Source: Hofstenia miamia (lineage: Eukaryota > Xenacoelomorpha > Acoela > Hofsteniidae). From it: a stretch of DNA of 23,222 bases. Location of the stretch: assembly GCA_900660155.1 (NCBI GenBank), contig CABFPE010000301.1, forward strand, positions 468,152 through 491,373. Reading direction: 5' to 3'. The notes beneath the pieces were generated by a model. That model had not been told where the DNA came from. It ran no database searches and worked only from the letters and a program-made list of their open reading frames with translations. Positions 9,549 through 18,339 of the stretch are shown here, piece by piece. Numbering within the stretch: the first letter of the stretch is position 1; every line of letters starts with the position of its first letter. Made by a program: the position numbers and the translations under genes.

Positions 9549-9663
9549 AAAATTGAATCCACTATTTGACGCGTTCGAACTTTTATTTTCCCAGAAAAAT
9601 TTTTTTTACAAAACTATAAACTACACTTTATACTTAACTAAAATAATTTCTATATGCTAAGAT

Positions 9664-10453
9664 TTAAAATAGATGTAATCTTTGAAATGTATTCATTTGC
9701 TTGTTAAGTATGTTGGTCCTTTCTAATTTCTTTAAGTATAATGCTAACCCCTATTTTTATATTGTTAGTTTTTATAATGATTTAAAAATTTTTTTTTTAA
9801 TTTCATGATTGTGTTGAAATATTTCAGCATTTAAATGTTCATTAAAATGTTCTTTAATGCGTTTCACGAAATGGCGGTTTGTTTCTCCAATGTAAAATTT
9901 GTTGCCATTGTCACATTGATGTTTATAAACTATTGAAGAAACTAAGTCTTCGGGAATGTTGTCTTTGTTCTTAAAAAGATGTTCAGTTTTCAAAGTACTA
10001 AAAATTGGAATAACTCTTCATCTTATGAGCTTTTTATTGATATTTACTAAGTTATTTGACAATTTCTTGATGTTGTTCTCTATATATGGACGTTTCCAAT
10101 ATATATTTTGCTTCTTTTGATCTTGCAATGATTGAGTTATTACTCTGTTTCATTATCTTGTTGTAAAATTTGTTTAGTGATAATTTTCTTAAGTATTTTA
10201 TGCCGAAAACCATTGTTTTCAAAAACTGTAAAATGTGTCAAGTGCTAATGTTAGAACTTTGTAATCAGATGACGTTGCATAAATTCTTTTACAAATTGCT
10301 TTGACGCTGTTGATTTTATACTTCTTGTCACAATAAGATGTAGATGGTATTTATAAGCCAGTGTTGGTGATTTTGAAGTGATAACTTGAAGAAAAAGTTG
10401 TATGATGATTTAAAATTTGAGTATCTAGAAATATTAGTTTCCACGCTACGCGA
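9664..10453 (-). pseudogene. Penelope-like retroelement remnant: RT thumb region plus GIY-YIG endonuclease, degenerate
   Basis: Reading the minus strand from about 10440, KLIFLDTQILNHHT and FKITNTGL match the end of the Penelope-type RT (FLD, then K-PT-TGL). Then come YCDKKYKINSVKAIC, and after frame changes ENNGFRHKILKK and YWKRPYIENNIKKL. The GIY-YIG domain follows: IVYKHQCDNG, then KFYIGETNRHF and KRIKEHFN, corresponding to VY-C--C---YIGET-R----R--EH. Its catalytic tyrosines, arginine and nearby residues look intact. A final block LKKLERTNILNKQMN and LHLF ends at stop 9664-9666. At least four in-frame stops (for example at 10018-10020 and 9772-9774) and frameshifts near 10215 and 10141 show the copy is dead. 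The RT fingers/palm are missing; the element is 5'-truncated next to the TA tract at 10454. Confidence 0.85.
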
Positions 10454-10580
10454 CTATATATATATTTATATATATATATAAAAATATATATACATTAATA
10501 TATATATATATAAATATGTATATATATATATTTATACATGTATATATATATACATTATATATTCATATACAATACATATG
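10454..10580. repeat. Interrupted (TA)n microsatellite at the 5' side of the Penelope-like remnant
   Basis: TA blocks broken by TTTA, AAAA, ATGTA and TACATT interruptions abut the truncated 5' end of the retroelement remnant. Either the element inserted into a pre-existing TA tract or the tract expanded from the junction. Confidence 0.9.
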
Positions 10581-11397
10581 CATTATTGAAAGAGAGAATA
10601 GAATATATTTCACTTTTTGCGATCCGTAGGTCGAATATACAAAGTGCAAAAATAAACTTAAATGAAATTAACAAAAGTTATTATTATGATTGATTTCATC
10701 GAATTTCTTTGGATGATTGAACTGCAAATCTCTTTAACAATCTGATATGCGTGTGTGATATTTCGGTAAGTATGGTTTACCGGAAAGATGAACAGAAATG
10801 CGCTGAAGGAACCTGAGTTTGTTGTGAATATGAACCATGGCCACTCTTAAGCACGTGGCCGTGTATAAACACAATTGGAAGACTAAAGGAAATCTACATT
10901 TTGAGCACACAATTTGATTGGTTATAATAAACATTTACACTTATAAACAAAAAATTTAGTACAAAAAGGCAATTGCTTGTACAAAATGGTTAATAGTGGC
11001 AGTGAAAATATTGTATCGGCCATATATCACAAACACATGATAGGAAACTATTTTATGTATATTTCTATTGAATAAATTGATACTAATTTACATAACTACG
11101 GTTCATATTTAACACAACTTAATGCAATCAATTTCGAGGAGCTTGTGAAAAAAATTCAATAAAAGCAAACTTCTCGATAGTTATTGATAGAGCATTAAGT
11201 ATGAATTAAACATTTAGTTTAAGTGCTCATTTGACGAAGTGAATTTTTGAAATTTCAATTCAAGCATATCATGACATTATATTCATTCATATATTTTGAA
11301 TCGATAGTCAAAACTGTATTCTTAGTATCAATAGTTATTTAAGGTTTAAGGTTCATACAAAACTTTCTGCTGATCTACCATTTCTAAATTCAAAATT
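10581..11397. other. Intergenic DNA, no gene recognised
   Basis: A slightly more GC-rich patch at 10750-10890 gives a 66-residue minus-strand open frame (10734-10934) that contains no motif I recognise. The rest is AT-rich with nothing supportable. Confidence 0.45.
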
Positions 11398-11417
11398 ATG
11401 GAGTATTTCTTAGATAT

Positions 11418-11596
11418 GTTTTTGTATTCCGAGCATGTTTATGTTTATACGTGTTTTTGTATTCCGAGCATGCTTATGTTTATACGTGTTTTTGTATTCC
11501 GAGCATGCTTATGTTTATACGTGTTTTTGTATTCCGAGCATGCTTATGTTGTTACGTGTTTTTGTATTCCGAGCATGTTTATGATTATACGTGTAA
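11418..11596. repeat. Minisatellite, five copies of a 35-bp unit
   Basis: The motif GTATTCCGAG recurs at 11424, 11459, 11494, 11529 and 11564, an exact 35-bp period. Each unit is TTTTTGTATTCCGAGCATG followed by CTTATGTTTATACGTG with one to three substitutions. Central copies contain GCATGC and each ends in TATACGTG or a variant. Near-identity of copies indicates recent expansion. Because 35 is not a multiple of three, the two overlapping open frames here cycle through three peptides (FLYSEH, CIPSM and FRACLCLY types) and are repeat translation, not genes. Confidence 0.95.
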
Positions 11597-11599
11597 CCA

Positions 11600-12120
11600 T
11601 TTGCTTTCCTTAAAAGGATTAAGTTTTATTTAAGTAAAAATGTTCTGGCCAAAATCTTTAGTTGTTCAAATTTAACTTCCACGGATTAGAATTGAGTTCA
11701 AATGATAACAGACACAAATAATTAAATGTTAAAAGCTTCAAATTTAACATAAATATTTAATAATTGCTATAGAACTGATGTGCGTTATGATGTAAATTAG
11801 CTATTATTCTCATGTTTCAATTGATCAAACAGTTGCCTAAGTAAACAAACTGTGTGAAATGCCCTAGTTCAAAGAAAATATTCAAAATTTAAGAATTGAC
11901 AGCAGTACTGTTATCAGTGCATAACCAGTGTGATTGTTTTTTGATAAAGTTGCTTGTCAAAAAATTAAGAGAGTTTATTAAAATTTAGAAATAATGTAGA
12001 AATTTTATTAATCTATTGAATTTTTGATTTGAAGTTAATTTGAATAAAACTACATGCATGATATGTTGAATTTTATTAATTAAGCCGCATTGTACATCTG
12101 GTCAATAACAAAACGTAAAT
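11600..12120. other. AT-rich intergenic DNA, no gene seen
   Basis: No open frame, repeat or RNA gene could be supported between the minisatellite and the Tc1-like relic. Confidence 0.5.
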
Positions 12121-12137
12121 TTAGAAATATATTTGCG

Positions 12138-12540
12138 TTAAAAGTTCTTCAAAATACGTGAAGCTTCTTTAGACTTGTAACAAGATAAGCTACCTTGTTG
12201 CAGTAAACCATCATCTTCAAGAAAAGGAAGAACATTTCGTATTAAGATTCGATAATATTGAGGGCCAGCCATTGTTCCTTCTACATGGTTCAAAATTTGC
12301 ACACCGTTTGATGAAAGGGCACTAAAATCATAATCGATTTTTGTTCTCCAGGAGGTTTGGGCTATATAATCTTCGAGTGGTATCGCCACTGTACACGCCC
12401 TTCCTCCATTGATCTCCGCAGTAATTCAAACCAGTCATGTCCTAATGTGATTTTTCTAGTGGTATCTTGGTACCTCTTCTACCAAATAAACCGTATTTGC
12501 AGAGTATGCTGCCAACACTTGATGGTTATTCCCATCTTTC
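12138..12540 (-). pseudogene. Tc1-like transposase relic, frameshifted and internally deleted
   Basis: The minus strand gives pieces of a Tc1/mariner transposase in order. GITIKCWQHTL (12532-12500) and, after a frameshift, KYGLFGRRGTKIPLEKSH (about 12498-12445) match the end of the second helix-turn-helix (T---L---GL-GR---K-PL---H). A TAG follows. Then 12389-12138 gives the second half of the DDE domain: NGVQILNHVEGTMAG and YYRILIRNVLPFLEDDG, then LLQQGSLSCYKSKEA, corresponding to EGTM-----Y--IL---LPFL and QQDNAPCHKSK. The catalytic Asp of QQDN is replaced (QQGS), and the first Asp block (the usual W---WSDE segment) is missing, implying a deletion. It cannot be active. The terminal inverted repeats were not located. 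Confidence 0.8.
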
Positions 12541-12599
12541 TAATCCTGTTTCAAGTATCTTGAACAAAGTTTATGCAAATGATTGCTAACCCTCAAAAT

Positions 12600-13950
12600 G
12601 TTCTCTTCCATTTTCTACAGAATTAGTTGGAAATGTCAAATTGTATAATCGAAATTCCTCAACATTACATATGTAAACTTACTTAAATGGCTCTTTATAT
12701 AAATTTTCAAAAATGTGAAGAATTAAGAAATGACTATTGTTTTTTCTTCTTAAAAGGTGCAAACCGAAGATGAGGACTAAGCTGGTGCATGAGTAAACAA
12801 TTTTAGCACACTTACACCTCTGATTCAAACTCAATAAATTGCGCAATTTTCACATACGTTTGTGAATAATTAAGAGTAGCTTTGGAAGATGAGGAACTTG
12901 GTTTTTGAAGAAAAGATTTTGACAATCTTGTTATTGAGAAGCATAGAGATCTCTGACTAACATCCTGAAGTTGTCTATATATGTATATATTCCTAAAAAT
13001 GTAGTAAAACGGGTTTGCAAAAGAGTTTCATCTCTAGGATACTATGTCCTAAGCTACAATGTCATTCACCTGCTTTTAATTTAACAAAAACATGAAGTTG
13101 ATGCTAAACTACGCAATTCCTCTACATTTCAGTGCTTTAAGCAGCTCGCCCACATGTTGAATGTATTAATTAATATTTTGTTGAGCAGTTATTTAAAAAA
13201 TGTATGTTAATTTTTTTAATAGTTTTCAAGCAAAAATGGTTGTACAAACTATATTTTGTAAAAATAATCGAATTTGCGGTTTTTGGAGAAAATCTGGCAG
13301 ATTGGATCCCGAGAATTACTTTCAAAATAGCATTATTAGCTTGGATGAAAATGTTATTATTCAAATTTTGCTTTGACTGTGTTGGATTAAAAACTCTATT
13401 TAATTTTGAAACATTGATTGTCTATGACAAAATGGCAATTGGCTAACACGGATTTTAAGATTAATTACATGAAAATACAAAATCGAATATGGAGGAATAC
13501 TTTATTAACGAACAGGAACATTGAAATGCAAGTCATTTTATGCCGTTTTAAGCACGTCATACGAAGTATGATCTGGCTCTTGAGTCTGAAGGACACCTAA
13601 CGCTATTACTATGCACCATATTCATCGGATACCAATACCTTAAAAAACTATTTTCCAAACGTTTGTGATTACCAGCCTTAATGTTTCCTTCAAAACTCGC
13701 ACTTGTAATACATGTACAATGATATGCGGCTTGCTCAGAAAATGTTTGAACTCTTTTGGCACGTTCCGTATTTTATAGTTATCGATATTTTGCATTCTGC
13801 TTCAGTAAGGAATTGACAAATGATTGAGTTTTGATAAGTAAGCTCTTATTAGCACAAACCCAAATTTTATGTCAACAAAGCAGAAGTGCATATTAGCAGC
13901 TTTGTATGATATATCCTACACTTTTTGAATTTGAGTGTAAAAACTTTTGG
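12600..13950. other. AT-rich intergenic DNA, no gene recognised
   Basis: The overlapping frames at 13170-13364 (minus), 13204-13446 and 13418-13600 (plus) carry no recognisable motif and have AT-driven composition. A short TA-rich tract lies near 12975-12991. Nothing else is supportable. Confidence 0.45.
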
Positions 13951-13952
13951 TC

Positions 13953-13990
13953 GGTCTCGTATTACCCACACAGGTAGGCAGTAAGAGACC
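13953..13990. repeat. Inverted repeat with GGTCTC/GAGACC ends
   Basis: GGTCTCGTATTACCCAC pairs imperfectly with GTAGGCAGTAAGAGACC, giving about 13 of 17 matched positions around a short loop. It could form a hairpin or cruciform. It lacks tRNA-type A and B boxes and no function is assigned. Confidence 0.5.
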
Positions 13991-14950
13991 ATCTACCTCT
14001 GATATCATTAAGCCTATTACCAAATTAAGTAAGCAAATTTTAGCCCTTATTATGGTGCCTAGATATATAAAGCAAGTTGCTGGAAACATTAGTAAAGCTT
14101 ATTAGTGTGTATCTGTACTCATGCTTATGCAAATTAGGCAAATGAACTTAATGAACTTGTATCCTCTTTACTTGCTATATCCAAACAAAATTTTTATCAT
14201 ACCTAACAATTTGTGTTTGTTAATGGCTTCATAACATCCATATATTTGTGACATGTAGGTTATCATTTTACTTGATTTCGGTTTAGTTTTTGCATTGAGA
14301 ATTGCTACCCTTGAAATTTTTGTCATCATTTGTCAAATGTGAAATAGAGTTCTGAAGTAGACTCTTACATCAACTATATTGGCTGAACATTTAAAAAATG
14401 TATGACAAAACTAATTAAGGGAATCTCATTTATATTAAAAGAGCTATTTTCAACTCTTGAAATAAATTGAATTTTAAATAATATTTAAGCAATTAGTGAA
14501 AGAAATGGAATTTTATAATTTTCAGTGCTAGATCACCCAATATATTAAAAAGTGCATCTAATCTTATTGCAATAAAGACTTGCTGTAATAGAATTTATTG
14601 TTAAAAACAGATTTAGTAAGTTAAAATTATTCGTATTTGCAGTAACTGGACTAGCTACTTCATTTGTTTAACCCCTAAAATATTGTAGATCATATACATT
14701 TACTCTTAGACGATATAATTTTAATGTAATGTTATATCATATTTAGTGGGACAAATATGTTAACACTATGCTGGAGCAAAACGAAGAAAATGTTTGGAAA
14801 ATGTTGGCTACCAATAAGTTGGTGACACTTCAGAATAGATGATAATGTGCTTTGTGGATGAGTGATTAAAGACACTAGGGCAGCATTTTAAGTTCAGCAT
14901 TCATGGATTGGTGTCACTCTGTTCAAATTTTCACTACTTATAATATGAAT
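13991..14950. other. AT-rich intergenic DNA, no gene seen
   Basis: No open frame, repeat or RNA gene could be supported in this stretch. Confidence 0.5.
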
Positions 14951-14951
14951 A

Positions 14952-15194
14952 TTAATTCAAAAAATGTATGAAGATGAATTTAAGAAACAAAATATCTGTC
15001 ATGAATAAGATGGGGTTGGCCATATGGAGTTTGTTAGAAATTAGCACTTTAGTTTGAGGTGATATATTTTTCTTAAGAATTAATTGTGAAAACGAAAACG
15101 TTTCAATAGTTGCAAATATCATTTGGGAAACACGATCTTCTGGGTCAACATTGGCTAAAACCTTAAAGCAATTGGATTTAAGGTTTTCAGACAT
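14952..15194 (-). CDS. Unrecognised 80-residue open frame with coding-like composition
   Basis: The frame runs from ATG at 15194 to TAA at 14952. The first 60 residues are mixed and hydrophilic (MSENLKSNCFKVLANVDPED, then RVSQMIFATIE and KNISPQTKVLISNK) and use a wider set of codons than neighbouring DNA, unlike the Phe/Ile/Lys translations seen around it. The last 20 residues become Phe/Ile/Leu-rich, as if the real coding part ended near HMANPIL. I recognise no domain. It might be a single exon, a fragment of an old transposon protein, or chance, since open frames of this length are expected in AT-rich DNA. Confidence 0.25.
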   Translation of the reverse strand: MSENLKSNCFKVLANVDPEDRVSQMIFATIETFSFSQLILKKNISPQTKVLISNKLHMANPILFMTDILFLKFIFIHFLN

Positions 15195-16980
15195 AATGGA
15201 AGGTATGGGGCAAGTTATCTTGATAAAATATTATATTTACATATACTAATATTTATGGATCTGATCAAGGCCTACTGTAATGACGGCCTGATGATTTGCA
15301 GTAAAATTAACAAAAATGAGGCCGCAGATACACTTCTCCATCGATCTAGATTTGTTCCAACAAATCCTTTTAAGTAACCAAATCAAAGAATTAGATATTG
15401 TACACGTCTATTCACTTTTTGGAGCACTATGATTCCTTAAAAATGGCAAAAACCACATTCAAATATCATGAGGCCATTAACAAAAATCAATAATCTTTCT
15501 GCATATCAAAATTTATAATTTGACGTCATAAAAATCAGTGAATATAGATCTACACAAGCAGAAATGTGGATCTAACCTTTCCACTTTGAAATGAAATATT
15601 TCTAGAAATTGAATATACTTCTTTGCCTGTGAACACCTTTGTTTGATGAACCCCTTTTTATTGCCAAGTAAATAAAATGGCTGAAATTTCACAAATTGTA
15701 TGGAAATTTTCGGTATTCTTTGTATTGCACATTTGGAGAAAATTTTACACCAATTCCATACTTGCAAGATAATTTATTGCTAATATTCCTTTGAACTGCA
15801 AATCGCCAAGCGAAATTAAAGTAAGCCTTGATCTGATAATTTCTCACATTCCATTGCAGATGTCATAGGATTGAATTTTTGTTTATTGCCTTTTGAAAAT
15901 CTTCCATACATTCGCTTTACAACTATTACTTTTTGATAAATTCAGCAGAAATTACAAATAGTGCAGGGTAATAAGATTAGGTTAAAGCATGTCTTCGGGT
16001 TCAGCCCTACAGTAAAATTTGGGAAGTTGATTACTATCTTTGCGACATTGGTGTTGGTAATCTCAAAATTGGGAAAAATTTTCAGCAAACTATCTCTGCT
16101 AGAATATCCTAATAATCATCAATAGCTTTATTATTTTTGGGTCATGATTTTACAAACCCTTTGAAAATTGAATTAGTTCTGCTGTGAAGTCATTCAAAAT
16201 CGAATTGGTGCCTTCCCTTCAAGCACTTAGCAAATTTTGTCACTTGAATATTTGCTTTAGATGCTATTTTAAGAAAACATCCAAGTGTGATATTTACAAA
16301 ATTAAGTATTTGATTATTCAAGTCTATGAACTAAGTTCTAACTCTAAATTCATGAAAATGCATGTTCATTCCCATTTTCTATTTCAGTATACTTTCATTT
16401 TAATTTCTTTTCTGTTTTTTGATGAATAATCGTTTTTGTGTTTTTCAAAATCATCGAAGTGCTTGGCATTAGATACATAGTGCCCAAAAACGCACTTTGC
16501 ACTTAAATGAAGATGCATCATCTCTTGGGACTTGTTCGATTTTCGCTATTGTATATTTTTTCTAATGTCTTCGATAACTTTGTATAGTCTTCTTGCAAAG
16601 CATGTTTTGGATATTATTGAGCACATCATCCGTAATCACTACAATTCCTCATTTGTTCATGCCAGTTAAGAAGATGAAAAAAACTGCACATTGAGTGGAG
16701 AATTCAAAAAATGAAATATAAAAAAAACAACAGCTGAATTCAGGAAATATGTAACCTGTCAACAAACGCTGTGAGAATCCATTGAACGCCAGTCATGGAT
16801 TGCAAACGATTGGCTTCAAACCCAAGCAAACTTAAATCAATCAATTCAATAGTGTAGCTGTGCTCATTTGTCCAACATTTATAGTTTGAAATTGCATCCA
16901 GAATGCGAACATACACAAAAACAGAGATGACTGTGCAATGGTGACCTTACCTCACAAACTGCTTTTCTAGATCAATAGGT
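15195..16980. other. AT-rich intergenic DNA, no gene recognised
   Basis: A single CRE palindrome TGACGTCA occurs at 15521-15528. Open frames at 15513-15767 (minus) and 16184-16429 (plus) lack recognisable motifs. Nothing else is supportable. Confidence 0.45.
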
Positions 16981-16985
16981 TCCTG

Positions 16986-17024
16986 CAGGGGCACATCCAA
17001 GCAAGGGACGGGTGCACGTGCCCC
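16986..17024 (+). mobile_element. Possible hAT-type transposon terminus with GGGGCAC/GTGCCCC hairpin
   Basis: CAGGGGCACATCCAAGCAAG begins like the CAGGGGCG-A-CCAGG termini of many hAT elements. It is followed by a G-rich stretch and GGTGCACGTGCCCCTC. GGGGCAC (16988-16994) is inverted at GTGCCCC (17018-17024), and a CACGTG palindrome sits inside. A C-rich tract (ACCCCACCCCCCA, about 17170-17182) lies 150 bp downstream. I could not find the matching opposite terminus or an 8-bp target duplication, so this is a resemblance, not a demonstrated element. Confidence 0.3.
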
Positions 17025-17560
17025 TCTTAAATTTGTAATTTTTTAAAATGAATTAGTTTCCATAATCTGAGAGGTGCGTTAAAGAGCACTATTATCACAT
17101 ATTCGAAATGTGTTTGAAATCATCAGCAAATAAATAAACTGGGATGAAATTTATTGTAATTTATTATTAACCCCACCCCCCATTAACTGGAAATTGCTGA
17201 TGTTTTGAATGCAAGCATTTTCAGATTCTTCCCAGAAAGCTTTGTTGGTGCAGATGTTGAGACCATCTTTTTCAATATTACTAATATTCTTTTTCCACAA
17301 CGTTAAGTATATTGGTGCTTAACTTAAATTATCATATTGTAGAATCATCACCCAGGTCAAAGATGTGCATTAATTCAGTACTATTTAGAGATAGTGAACT
17401 ACAGTTTCTTTCAAGCATGGTAATGTCTAACTAATTTAACTTTCGTTGTCTCATGTACACTGTTTTATCTTTATCTATACCGAAATATATTTAGAATCCA
17501 GATAATATAAGAATAACAGATAACAGCCATTGTTTAGGTAACTGTATGAAAGAGACTCCA
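17025..17560. other. Intergenic DNA, possible interior of a decayed element
   Basis: Apart from the C-rich tract near 17170-17182, no gene, repeat or RNA is recognised. Confidence 0.4.
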
Positions 17561-17567
17561 GTTTGTA

Positions 17568-17696
17568 ATGGGCTCACTGCCCAAAGCGGTATCTGATCAC
17601 CAAGAAGCCATCCGCCAAGCTGTAGTACAGTATGGTGGTTCCATTGACCAACTCAGCTCATTCTCAAAGACTATTTATTATGTGTACACTAACTAG
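17568..17696 (+). CDS. Unrecognised short GC-rich open frame, possible exon
   Basis: A 42-residue frame starts at ATG 17568 and ends at TAG 17694-17696. The section 17568-17665 is about half G+C, against roughly 30% around it. It encodes a balanced, mostly hydrophilic peptide (MGSLPKAVSDHQEAIRQAVV, then QYGGSIDQLSSFSK), after which composition falls back to background. An AG (CTCCAG) lies just upstream at 17560 and could be a splice acceptor. The minus strand is also open through the same island (a Trp/Leu-rich translation), so the strand is not certain. I recognise no domain. Alternatives are an exon, a remnant of a transposon gene, or a SINE-like noncoding insert. Confidence 0.25.
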   Translation: MGSLPKAVSDHQEAIRQAVVQYGGSIDQLSSFSKTIYYVYTN

Positions 17697-17699
17697 GTG

Positions 17700-18339
17700 A
17701 TAATTAAGAAAGAGCACAATTCGACTTAATACCTCATTCTCAAGGATGTGTAACTTGAACAATATAATTACACAACTGTTCAGTGACACTAGCTGCTGTA
17801 AATAAAAACTAAATAACAAATAAAGCAGCTTCCTACCTTACATATAAGATATAAATAAAATCACTAAGCACTGATACTAGATGCAACGAAATAAAAAGAG
17901 TTAAAAGCAGGTGACTAACCTACGGTAAAAATAGATATACCACAGTTAAAATAAATACAATGTCATTTTCGGTCTCGTTATGGGTCTACTACTGTTAGCA
18001 ATTTGGATCTAAAATAAGATAATAACTAACTAACACTCCTAATGTTGGCGATCTCGCCTTATTACGAATTTGTTACTACATGTAGTTCCGCAAGCAATTG
18101 ATAGCCAGCTAGGCAGGAAGTAAAAACCCTTATACCTATACATAACTTAGATGTATTGCTTCGATCCAGGCAACAGCCTGTTGATCGTTACAAACATGAA
18201 ATGCCTAGCTGCGCATTTGTATAAATAATCAAACCAATAATAGAAGATAAGTAAAATTCCAAAGAATATAATCCATCAACTGTTCACACTGCGACGTAGC
18301 AATTTATACAGACTTCTAACAACATATTTGCAACATATT
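17700..18339. other. Moderately GC-enriched DNA with splice-like signals, no defined gene
   Basis: A strong acceptor-like TTTTTATTTACAG occurs on the minus strand near 17782. It is followed by a frame encoding ASVTEQLCNYIVQVTHP and then a stop. Another short open minus-strand stretch covers about 18065-18195. These could be 3' exons of the candidate minus-strand gene described upstream, but none can be tied to a family. Confidence 0.25.

Noticed and set aside
11418..11596. CRISPR-like regular repeat array
   Set aside because: Units are contiguous without unique spacers and the genome is eukaryotic.
11398..11633. Two overlapping plus-strand frames of 71 and 60 codons
   Set aside because: They are the 35-bp minisatellite read in rotating frames; the peptides have no independent support.
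13953..13990. Hairpin considered as a tRNA or other structured RNA gene
   Set aside because: It has no A-box or B-box, no anticodon arm and too few pairs for a tRNA.
17540..17700. GC island considered as a tRNA-derived SINE on the minus strand
   Set aside because: GCTGAGTTGG and GATCAGATACC only loosely resemble A and B boxes, the spacing is long, and no tail or target duplication is visible.
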